The notes below the pieces were generated by a model. It was not told the origin of the DNA. It saw only the letters and a list, made by a program, of their open reading frames with translations, and made no database searches. The translations under genes and the position numbers were made by a program. From Porphyromonadaceae bacterium (GTDB taxonomy: Bacteria; Bacteroidota; Bacteroidia; Bacteroidales; Dysgonomonadaceae), in the NCBI GenBank assembly GCA_022840285.1, contig JALHIE010000124.1, positions 1 through 6,682 of the forward strand: a DNA stretch of 6,682 nucleotides, written 5' to 3'. Positions 1 to 6,586 of the stretch are shown in pieces; position 1 is the first letter of the stretch; each line of letters opens with the position of its first letter.

Positions 1-414
1 CAAAGAACTTTTTGGGTGAATTTCACCTGCTTTATAAAATTTATTGTGCAAAAATATTATCAACTAAATTGTCCTTCCGACTTTTCGGAGTGGACTCATA
101 AGTATTATCCCCAGATTTACAAGCTGATTCAGAAAGATGTTGAAAACAATAAAATACACATAAAAGAATACCGGCAGCAGGGAATCGATCAAGGTTATAT
201 CCGCGGGGACCTGAACGTGGACGTGGCAGCCTTCCTGGTAGAGGAAACCACATACACGTATATTCGTGCGGCGTATCTTGAGAAACCGCCTTTTTCCTTT
301 CAGCAGCTTTTTTTTACGATGATGGTGAATTTTATTCGCGGAATTTCTACCTATAAAGGAATTCAAATTATTGATGATTATCTTACAAACAACAACAGTT
401 CGGTATTTTTTTAA
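1..414 (+). CDS. TetR/AcrR-type transcriptional regulator, 3' part only
   Basis: The open frame runs in from the window edge with no stop, so the start and the N-terminal helix-turn-helix are missing. The visible 137 residues are helical and aromatic-rich: FTCFIKFIVQKYYQLN, then a segment around EWTHKYYPQIYKLIQKD, then GIDQGYIRGDLNVDVAAFLV, and a last helix ending FFTMMVNFIRGIST. The pattern 'G(I/Y)IRGDLN.D..A' followed by a 'F.RGI.T..G' helix is typical of the ligand-binding and dimerisation half of TetR proteins in Bacteroidota. A GTG at 16 could be read as a start, but codons 1-15 are also open and the protein would lack any DNA-binding domain, so I treat it as a truncated gene. It sits 141 bases before an efflux operon on the same strand, which suggests a local repressor of that operon. 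The family call is fairly secure. The regulatory target is inferred from position. Confidence 0.75.
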   Translation, partial: QRTFWVNFTCFIKFIVQKYYQLNCPSDFSEWTHKYYPQIYKLIQKDVENNKIHIKEYRQQGIDQGYIRGDLNVDVAAFLVEETTYTYIRAAYLEKPPFSFQQLFFTMMVNFIRGISTYKGIQIIDDYLTNNNSSVFF

Positions 415-427
415 AGAATCGCCCATA

Positions 428-444
428 ACTGATTGATTATCAGT
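428..444. promoter_or_regulatory. inverted repeat, possible regulator operator
   Basis: ACTGAT and ATCAGT form a perfect 6-base inverted repeat around the 5-base spacer TGATT. It lies in the gap between the TetR-type gene and the outer-membrane factor gene and is not followed by a T-run, so an operator is more likely than a terminator. TetR proteins bind palindromes of about this size. The assignment rests on symmetry and location only. Confidence 0.35.
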
Positions 445-451
445 GTCTACT

Positions 452-469
452 CTTCCTTTTAAAATGAAG
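452..469. promoter_or_regulatory. 18-base near-palindrome, candidate TetR-type operator
   Basis: CTTCCTTTTAAAATGAAG reads as its own reverse complement at 16 of 18 positions; only the fifth base of each arm fails to pair. It ends five bases before a weak -7-like element (TAATTTG, 474-480). A repressor bound here would therefore cover the core promoter of the efflux operon. The upstream gene encodes a TetR-type protein, which makes autologous control plausible. The symmetry is directly visible; the binding is inferred. Confidence 0.4.
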
Positions 470-473
470 GGGA

Positions 474-480
474 TAATTTG
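474..480 (+). promoter_or_regulatory. weak -7-like promoter element for the efflux operon
   Basis: TAATTTG resembles the Bacteroidota -7 box TAnnTTTG but is one base short between TA and TTTG, and no clear TTTG -33 box lies at the usual distance upstream. It would place transcription start around 485-490, giving a leader of about 65-70 bases before the ATG at 556. This is the best promoter candidate in the gap, but it is weak. Confidence 0.25.
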
Positions 481-555
481 CTGATTATGTGCGCATTAAA
501 TAAAAATTTACCGAACTATTAAAACAAAACATACGAAAACAATTAATTACTTTTT

Positions 556-2004
556 ATGAAAGCTAAACTATTAAGAATCTTTTTAATGATGGCTTGTGGA
601 TTGTTCGGATTATCCACAACAACGGCACAAAATTCAAATAGTTTGATCGTTGATTTAAAAACCGCTATCGATATTGCATTAAGTGAAAATCCATCGGTAA
701 AAGTTGCCGATATGGAGATTGAGAAAAAAACGTATGCTCAAAAAAGCGCCTATGGCGCCCTGTTGCCCCAAATTGATCTTATCGGACAGTTCCAGCATAC
801 CTTGAAACGTCAGACGATGTATTTGGATACGGATATGGGCAGCCTTTTTGGACCCGGTTCCATTGATCCGGGAAATTTTACTCCCGAAGAACTACAGGTG
901 GCGGAAGTACTGGGCAAGTTGATGACGCCCGATCCCAATGCCGCTGATGAAGGCATTCAGGTAGGCAGAAAAAACATGTGGACGGGAACATTGAATGTTA
1001 GTTTACCGCTCGTGGTCCCCTCGTTATGGAAAAACATCCAGATGAGTAAGGTCGACCTGGAGATAGCCGTTGAACAGTCGCGCTCATCGAAGATTGATAT
1101 GACACATCAGGTAAAAAAGGCCTTTTACAGTATATTATTGGCAAAAGACAGCTATAATCTGTTCAGGGAGACATATACGACCGACTCTTTGAATTTGGTG
1201 AATATAAAAAATAAGTTTGAGCAGGGTATCGTTGCCGAATACGATGTCATTACCGCCGATGTCCGCCTCAAAAGCATTATTCCCAATATTCTGCAGTCAG
1301 AGAGCATGTTGAAAATTGCGGAACTACAATTAAAAATGCTGATGGGCATCGATGCGGAGATACCCGTGGAGATCGTAGGTTCGCTTGCTGATTATGAAGT
1401 ATGGATGTTTGAGGCCATTGTTCCCTCTGATAATAACTTGCTTGAAAATAGTGAATTGAGACAATTCGACCTGCAAGCCATGCAGGCGAGAAATGCACAT
1501 GAGATGCAAAAACTTCAACGTTTACCTACGCTTACCTCATCATTCAACTATTCCTATATAAGCCAGAACAATAATTTCAAGTTCAATACCTATCGCTGGG
1601 ATCCTTATTCAATGGTAGGTGTGACGCTTGCCATCCCTATTTTTAGCGGAGGACAACGGTATCACAACATTAAACAGTCCGAAATTCAATTATTACAACT
1701 GCAAGAGCAACGTCATAACCTGAAACGCGGTCTGCAACTATCTGTGAAAAACAGTGTAGAGTTTATCAATAAAAGCATCGAACAGGTTGTCGCCGCCGAG
1801 TCGTCGGTACAACAAGCAAAGAAAGGTTACGAGATCACACAAAAACGATACGACACCGGAATGGGAACTATTGTAGATTTAAACGCGGCTGCACTCGCAG
1901 TGACCAATGCCGAGCTGCAATACCGTAATGCAATCTATGACTATCTGGCATCCAAAGCCGATTTAGAAAAAACACTCGGTTACGATATTAATCCCACAAA
2001 CTAA
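556..2004 (+). CDS. TolC-family outer-membrane efflux channel
   Basis: This 482-residue protein is the outer-membrane exit duct of a tripartite efflux system. An N-terminal signal peptide (basic KAKLLR, then a hydrophobic stretch to about residue 20, probable cleavage near TTAQ at 22-25) sends it to the periplasm. Two tandem outer-membrane efflux protein (OEP) repeats follow. The first has DLKTAIDIALSENPSV near residue 33 and the QVKKAFYSILLAKDSYNL helix near 190; the second has LPTLTSSFNYSY near 325, the strand VGVTLAIPIFSGGQR near 360, and a closing helix with RYDTGMGTIVDLNAA near 435. Length is normal for the family. An acidic, proline-rich stretch at about residues 95-130 fits an extracellular barrel loop. 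The ATG follows an AT-rich leader with no Shine-Dalgarno sequence, normal for Bacteroidota. The gene appears intact and is first in the operon, 21 bases before the fusion protein gene. Substrate cannot be told. Confidence 0.93.
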   Translation: MKAKLLRIFLMMACGLFGLSTTTAQNSNSLIVDLKTAIDIALSENPSVKVADMEIEKKTYAQKSAYGALLPQIDLIGQFQHTLKRQTMYLDTDMGSLFGPGSIDPGNFTPEELQVAEVLGKLMTPDPNAADEGIQVGRKNMWTGTLNVSLPLVVPSLWKNIQMSKVDLEIAVEQSRSSKIDMTHQVKKAFYSILLAKDSYNLFRETYTTDSLNLVNIKNKFEQGIVAEYDVITADVRLKSIIPNILQSESMLKIAELQLKMLMGIDAEIPVEIVGSLADYEVWMFEAIVPSDNNLLENSELRQFDLQAMQARNAHEMQKLQRLPTLTSSFNYSYISQNNNFKFNTYRWDPYSMVGVTLAIPIFSGGQRYHNIKQSEIQLLQLQEQRHNLKRGLQLSVKNSVEFINKSIEQVVAAESSVQQAKKGYEITQKRYDTGMGTIVDLNAAALAVTNAELQYRNAIYDYLASKADLEKTLGYDINPTN

Positions 2005-2025
2005 AAAATATAAATAACTTGATTT

Positions 2026-3048
2026 ATGAAACAGAATAATGTTCTGAAATTTACGCTGCTGGCAGCTCTTCTTTTACTCGCATCTTGTGGAGGAGGATCG
2101 ACAAAAAATGAAACACAATCTGAAACAGTTAAGCAAAACGTAAAGATAGAAGAAGTCCGATTGACCCCTGTCGATCAACTATCGACTTTTACCGCAACGG
2201 TTGAGGCAAACACAGTGAATAATATAGCACCAGCCATAGGCGGACGACGCATACGAAGCATTCATGTGGATGTAGGTAACCTTGTTGGCAAAGGACAAAC
2301 ACTTGTTACGATGGATGCTGCCAATTATTCGCAGCAAGAAACGCAATTGGCTACGCTGAAACGCGATTACGAGCGATATAGAGAACTATATGAAGTAGGT
2401 GGCGTTTCCAAACAACAACTCGACCAGTTGAAAGCGCAGCTCGACGTGGCACAATCTGCTCTTAATACGCTGGATGAAAATACCCGTTTGACAAGCCCGA
2501 TAAGCGGAGTGGTAACCGCACGAAATTATGATCCGGGAGACGTAACAGCAGCGATGCCTATTCTTACCATTGAGAATATCAATCCGGTGAAAGTAATCGT
2601 ACATGTTTCCGAATCGTTTTACAACCAGGTGGTTAAAGGAATGCCCGTCCATGTTCAGGTTGATGCGCTTGCCAACGAAGTTTTCGAAGGTAAAGTGTCA
2701 TTGATTCATCCCACGATAAATCCGGGTTCACATACTTTCCCGGTTGAAATAGAAGTAAATAACAACGATCTGCGTCTTCGCCCGGGAATGTTTTCACGTG
2801 TGACCATAAATTTCGGGAGTTACGATCGTCCACTCGTACCCGACATGGCAGTATTAAAACAAACCGGCTCCAATGATAGATACGTTTTTGTAGAAAAAGA
2901 CGGTATCGCCATCTACACGCTTATTCAACTGGGAAGCCGAATCGAGGATAAATACGAGATTATTTCCGGTTTAAGTGCAGGCGACAGGGTTATCGTGCAG
3001 GGACATACCGGTTTAATTGACGGAGCCGAAGTGCAGGTGGTTGATTAA
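2026..3048 (+). CDS. RND efflux periplasmic adaptor (membrane-fusion lipoprotein)
   Basis: This 340-residue adaptor links the inner-membrane pump to the TolC-like channel. It begins with a lipoprotein signal: hydrophobic LLAALLLLAS, then Cys21 in an L-A-S-C lipobox. The run GGGS after the cysteine lacks the acidic surface-export signal seen in some Bacteroidota lipoproteins, so it should face the periplasm. Domains in order: first half of the lipoyl/barrel-sandwich domain (about 64-97, with VGNLVGKGQTLVTMD), coiled-coil hairpin (about 100-153, with DYERYRELYEVGGVSKQQLDQ), second lipoyl half (about 154-185, LTSPISGVVTARNYDPGD), beta-barrel (about 187-262, ending in LRPGMFSRVTINFG), and a membrane-proximal domain to the C-terminus (RYVFVEKDG, then GLSAGDRVIVQG). 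All parts are present and length is normal. It lies 21 bases after the channel gene and 98 before the pump gene, consistent with one transcript. Confidence 0.93.
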   Translation: MKQNNVLKFTLLAALLLLASCGGGSTKNETQSETVKQNVKIEEVRLTPVDQLSTFTATVEANTVNNIAPAIGGRRIRSIHVDVGNLVGKGQTLVTMDAANYSQQETQLATLKRDYERYRELYEVGGVSKQQLDQLKAQLDVAQSALNTLDENTRLTSPISGVVTARNYDPGDVTAAMPILTIENINPVKVIVHVSESFYNQVVKGMPVHVQVDALANEVFEGKVSLIHPTINPGSHTFPVEIEVNNNDLRLRPGMFSRVTINFGSYDRPLVPDMAVLKQTGSNDRYVFVEKDGIAIYTLIQLGSRIEDKYEIISGLSAGDRVIVQGHTGLIDGAEVQVVD

Positions 3049-3084
3049 CAGCTTAAACCATGAATTTTAAAATTTACATTTCCG

Positions 3085-3107
3085 AATTTTAATTTTAATT
3101 TTAATTT
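3085..3107 (+). repeat. AATTTT hexamer tandem repeat, 3.8 copies
   Basis: Three complete AATTTT units and a five-base partial unit run without a mismatch in the spacer between the fusion protein stop (3048) and the pump start (3147). The rest of this 98-base spacer is AT-rich and shows no convincing promoter or terminator. Such short repeats can change copy number by strand slippage. Here that would alter spacer length, not a reading frame. Confidence 0.7.
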
Positions 3108-3641
3108 AGCGGCAATCAATTTTAACAATAGAAAAAATAGTAACAAATGAAAATATATGAAACCGCGGTAAAAAATCCTGTGGGAACATCGTTGGTATCT
3201 ATCGGTCTTGTTCTTATCGGACTTATGTTTTATCAACAGCTTCCTGTCGATTTGTTTCCCGAAATAGAACTAAATATGGTGTCGGTGATGACTTCTTATC
3301 CCGGTGCCGGCCCTGATGACATTGAATCGAATGTCACAAGGCCGTTGGAAAATGTACTTAACTCTACAGAGAATCTCGAAGAAATTTCATCGGTATCGAA
3401 AGATAATGTCTCGGTAATTATGCTCGAGTTTGAATGGGGGTCTGATATGAATGCCATCATGAACGATGTACGCGACAAGGTAGATTTAGTTTCGGGAGCG
3501 CTTCCCGATGGCACCAATGATCCGATGATTATTAAGTTCAGTTCCGATATGGCACCTGTAATGATTCTTTCGGCCACTGCCCGGGAAAGTTCGGACGCGT
3601 TGTATAAAATTCTTGATGAACAGATAGTCGCCCCGCTCAAC

Positions 3642-3649
3642 CGTAGGGT
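3642..3649 (+). other. frameshift 1 in the pump gene (about 4 bases missing)
   Basis: Up to Arg (CGT, 3642-3644) the frame reads APLNR. The family continues with two residues and then GVGTV, and G-V-G-T-V resumes at 3647 in another frame. Only two bases (AG) remain where six are expected, so about four are missing. The undisturbed original frame runs out of phase to a TGA at 3696-3698. A direct join in the new frame would meet TAG at 3644-3646. The site lies in the porter domain near residue 167. Confidence 0.8.
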
Positions 3650-4009
3650 GTGGGAACTGTTGCACTTTCAGGTGCACCGCAGCGTGAAGTTCAAGTGAAT
3701 GTGATACCTGCAAAATTGGAAGCGTATAACATTTCCCTGGAACAAATAGCGCGGGTTATTGCCGCTGAGAACCTGAATGTTCCTGCCGGAGATTTAGATA
3801 TTGGTTCACAAACCTATATGTTGCGTCTCGAAGGTGAAATTGAAGAAAGTCGCGAGCTCAATAACATAGTGGTTGGCAGCAGTTTAGGACAAGCCATTTA
3901 TCTGAAAGATGTGGCCACCGTGAACGACACGGTGCAGTCTCGCATAATGGAAAGTTATACCAATGGAGAGCGCGGTGCCACCATCATGATACAAAAACAA
4001 ACAGGAGCC

Positions 4010-4019
4010 AATTCGAAAA
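4010..4019 (+). other. frameshift 2 in the pump gene (about 23 bases missing)
   Basis: The second segment reads QKQTGANS up to 4015. The next recognisable sequence, RKQLPELMKTLPPDIE, begins at 4014 in a different frame. In AcrB seven residues separate the corresponding positions (GANA, seven residues, then RAKLAEL). Four bases remain of an expected 27, giving a loss of about 23, consistent with the frame change observed. The original frame runs on to a TGA at 4058-4060. The site is in the helical linker before TM2. Confidence 0.75.
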
Positions 4020-4367
4020 CAACTTCCGGAACTGATGAAGACACTGCCGCCCGACATTGAAATAGTCACCGTGATGGATTCGTCGGAGAATATAAAAACT
4101 TCTATCAACAGTTTGTTGGAGACCATAATTATTGCACTCATCATTGTGGGTTTTGTTGTCCTTTTCTTCCTGGGGCGATGGCGTGCAACCATTATTATTA
4201 TGGTAACCATTCCAATCTCACTGATAGGTTCGTTTATTTATCTGTATCTCACGGGAAATACCATCAACATTATTTCGCTGGCGTCACTTTCCATCGCTAT
4301 TGGCATGGTGGTGGATGATGCCATTGTGGTGCTCGAGAATATTACCAAGCATATTGAGCGTGGCAGT

Positions 4368-4379
4368 CGCCCACAACTA
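4368..4379 (+). other. frameshift 3 in the pump gene (about 58 bases missing)
   Basis: After TM4 the frame reads ITKHIERGSRP. The sequence then jumps in another frame to TTIIAVFLPMTMLSG, which is TM5. AcrB has 19 more residues between these points. Eight bases remain of an expected 66, giving a loss of about 58, again matching the frame change. The broken frame ends at TGA 4401-4403, overlapping an ATG at 4400. The missing part is the cytoplasmic loop and the start of TM5. Confidence 0.75.
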
Positions 4380-6225
4380 TTATCGCTGTATTCCTGCCGA
4401 TGACGATGCTCAGCGGATTATCCGGAGCACTGTTCAACCAACTGGGTTGGATGGTAACCATCATTATGGCATTATCACTCGTTACCGCTTTAACGCTTAC
4501 ACCGATGATGGGTGCCAAAATGATGCGTTTGAACAAAGACACTAAATATAGCAGGTTTGATAAATGGTACAATAAAAACATCCTGCCGCTACTCGATAAA
4601 TTAGACTCGGCTTATAGCAAACTGGTAAATAAAGCAACCAGAAAACGTAGTCTTACACTGGGTGTGATTATTGTTGTGTTTATTGTGGGAATCGGCATTA
4701 CCGCCGTAACGCTCAAAACCGAGTTTATATCACCATCTGATAATAATGCCATAACGATGTCTGTAGAGATGCCAACCGGTACCAGGATGGAACTCGCTCG
4801 TGAAACAGGACATAAGATTACCAGGTTGATTCAAGAAAAATATCCTGAGGTAGAGATATCCACTTTTACGGTGGGACTAGCTGACGAAGACAATCTTTTC
4901 GGATCCCTGCAGGATAATGGTTCAAACATTATGAATTTCAATATCCGGACAAAAGAAGCGAAGTTAAGAAATAAAACCATATTCGATATTTCCGATGAAC
5001 TGCGTACCGATTTGGCTGCTATGCCCGAAATAAGTAAATACGTGGTAACCCCCGGCGGAATCACAGGAATTATCGGAGCAAGTAATATCTCCGTAGATAT
5101 TTATGGACACGATTTGGCTGAGACCGATCAACTGGCCGCACAGATGAAAACAAAACTTGAAGGTATTGAGGGATTGCGTGACGTAACCATTTCGCGTAAA
5201 GATTACCGTATTGAATATCGCATTGAATTCGACAGGGAAAAATTATCACTCAATGGATTAAATATTGCAACTGCAGGCGGTGCCGTTAGAAACAGCATCA
5301 ACGGACTTACAACGTCGTACTTCCGTGAAGAGGGTGAAGAATACGACATCAGGGTGCGTTTCGACGAAGAACACCGTCAAACTATCGAAGATATCGAAAA
5401 TATTGTGATATATAATCCGATGGGGGTCGGCATTCGTGTCCGCGATGTGGGACGGGTTGAAGAAAACTCGTCGCTTCCGCAAATCGACCGGAAAGACCGC
5501 CAGCGCATAGTGACCGTTCAGGGGACCATATATAAGCGTGCGTTGAGCGAGATTGTAAAAGATGTAAACGTCACTCTTGCCTCACTTGATGTCCCATCCG
5601 GTGTACAGGTGGAAATAAGCGGATCGTTGGAGGATCAGCAAGATGCATTCTCCGATTTAGGATTGTTGCTTATCATCGTGTTTCTCCTTGTTTATATAGT
5701 GTTGGCATCGCAGTTCGAATCACTAACTTACCCTTTCATTATCATTATGTCCATTCCTTTTGCCTTTATTGGGGCTTTATTGTTGCTTTCATCAACAGGC
5801 AGTCCACTTGGTATTATGGGATTTATCGGGCTTATTATGCTTGTGGGTATTGTGGTGAAGAATGGTATCGTACTCGTCGACTACATCAACTTGAACCGTG
5901 AACGCGGAATGTCGATTATAACTGCCGTTGTTCATGCCGCAAAATCGAGGCTGCGTCCCGTATTAATGACTACATTTACCACCATTTTGGCGATGATTCC
6001 GTTGGCAATCGGTACCGGGCAAGGTTCGGAGTTGTGGCAACAGTTGGGATTAACAATCATCGGTGGTATGACATTCTCTACAATCGTAACGCTGATTCTT
6101 GTTCCTGCGCTCTACTCCATTTTCGGAGGAAACGGCGTGAAACGCAGGCGTCGTAAGCATCGTGAGGAAATTCACCATCAAAACGGACAGGTAGAAACAT
6201 CAACTTATTTGAAAGGAACAGAAGC

Positions 6226-6462
6226 ATGAAAGCAGTAATGATAATATTAGACCAGGCGCATTATTCACAAATAATAGACGATCTTTCCAAACTCAATATC
6301 CGGGGTGGCAGCCATGCCTGGCCATCGGTAAACAATGCTGTCCTTGCTGTGGTGGAAGATCACCGCGTAGGACCGCTGATGGATTATTTGAGGGAGTTAG
6401 ACAAGGCTTATGAAAACCTGGGGCTTCGGGCGTTCGTGTGGAACGTGGAAGATATGATTTAA
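6226..6462 (+). CDS. PII-like transporter-associated protein (PG0541-like), lacking its central loop region
   Basis: This is a 78-residue cytoplasmic protein with no signal or membrane segment. Its ATG overlaps the pump stop (ATGA), so the two were probably translationally coupled. The start KAVMIILDQAHYSQIIDDLSK fits the first strand and helix of the PII ferredoxin-like fold. GSHAWPSVNNAVLAVVEDH fits the middle strand, and LGLRAFVWNVEDMI the last. Small PII-like proteins of this type close many Bacteroidota RND operons; their biochemical role is not established to my knowledge. As I recall the family, members are about 95-100 residues, with a segment resembling FT.W....GRGS..GEP between 'IRG' and 'G(S/T)H.WP'. 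Here 'IRG' joins 'GSHAWP' directly at about 6304-6309, an in-frame loss of roughly 19 residues covering the T-loop position. It may fold, but loop-mediated contacts would be gone. The family call comes from memory of sequence pattern and operon context. Confidence 0.75.
   Translation: MKAVMIILDQAHYSQIIDDLSKLNIRGGSHAWPSVNNAVLAVVEDHRVGPLMDYLRELDKAYENLGLRAFVWNVEDMI
6304..6309 (+). other. apparent in-frame deletion in the PII-like gene (about 57 bases)
   Basis: The Gly-Gly pair here joins NIR to SHAWP directly, where remembered family members carry about 19 further residues including a GRGS-type glycine-rich loop and GEP. The frame is kept, so length change is the only sign. It rests on recall of the family and is less certain than the three frameshifts in the pump. 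Confidence 0.55.
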
Positions 6463-6485
6463 ATGGGTTTACCGTCCGAGTTTTT

Positions 6486-6525
6486 AAAACAGCAGTTGTT
6501 TCAAAAAGCAGCTGCTGTTTTGTTT
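6486..6525 (+). terminator. rho-independent terminator of the efflux operon
   Basis: AAAACAGCAG (6486-6495) pairs perfectly with CTGCTGTTTT (6512-6521). The stem extends inward by six more pairs, two of them G-T, to a CAAA loop at 6502-6505, giving about 16 pairs in all. T-rich sequence follows (TTTTGTTT, 6518-6525) and a run of five T lies upstream, so it might work in either direction. It starts 24 bases after the stop of the PII-like gene, where the operon should end. Confidence 0.8.
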
Positions 6526-6559
6526 GAAAAGCCGTCGACCAAATCTTCGATAAAATTTT

Positions 6560-6567
6560 TATCTTTG
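6560..6567 (+). promoter_or_regulatory. Bacteroidota -7 promoter element for the lipoate ligase gene
   Basis: TATCTTTG is an exact match to TAnnTTTG, the -7 element of the primary sigma factor in Bacteroidota. It lies 20 bases before the ATG at 6587 and downstream of the terminator, so the next gene has its own promoter and a very short leader. No TTTG -33 box appears at the usual spacing; the TTTG at 6523-6526 is too far upstream. Confidence 0.6.
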
Positions 6568-6586
6568 TGGCACAAAAAATAAGAAA

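Larger units (their letters stand above)
3147..6229 (+). pseudogene. HAE1-type RND efflux pump, inner-membrane permease, broken by three frameshifting deletions
   Basis: This is the proton-driven pump of the tripartite system, related to AcrB/MexB. The protein can be followed through four segments: 3147-3644, about 3647-4015, about 4014-4370 and about 4373-6226. Restoring the apparent losses (about 4, 23 and 58 bases) gives roughly 1,055 residues, the normal family length. TM1 is TSLVSIGLVLIGLMF; the porter part contains SYPGAGPDDIE and SGAPQREVQVNV. TM2-TM4 end in GMVVDDAIVVLEN, whose Asp pair (4314-4319) matches D407/D408 of AcrB. TM10 carries the relay Lys (5858-5860) in GIVVKNGIVLVDY, and TM11 the Arg of RLRP (5954-5956). 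The C-terminus is basic (KRRRRKHR). No other stop interrupts the segments, so the damage is recent or artefactual. The stop overlaps the next gene by four bases. Family identity is very secure; real loss of function depends on the deletions being genuine. Confidence 0.88.

Noticed and set aside
64..426. A 120-codon reading frame on the minus strand
   Set aside because: It lies opposite the TetR-type frame, has no recognisable domain and is rich in residues expected from antisense reading.
415..555. A terminator for the TetR-type gene in the gap
   Set aside because: The inverted repeats here have short stems and no following T-run, so read-through or an operator role is as likely.
3060..3092. 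A ten-codon peptide frame (MNFKIYISEF) in the spacer before the pump
   Set aside because: It is very short, AT-rich and lies partly in the hexamer repeat; nothing supports translation.
3644..4403. Programmed ribosomal frameshifting to make the full pump
   Set aside because: Residues are missing at each junction, not merely out of phase, the shifts would need different sizes, and no slippery heptamer with a following structure is evident at the sites.
3147..6229. A naturally split pump made as four separate proteins
   Set aside because: The breaks fall inside folded parts (porter domain, linker helix, start of TM5) with conserved residues lost, and the first two fragments end in short out-of-frame tails.
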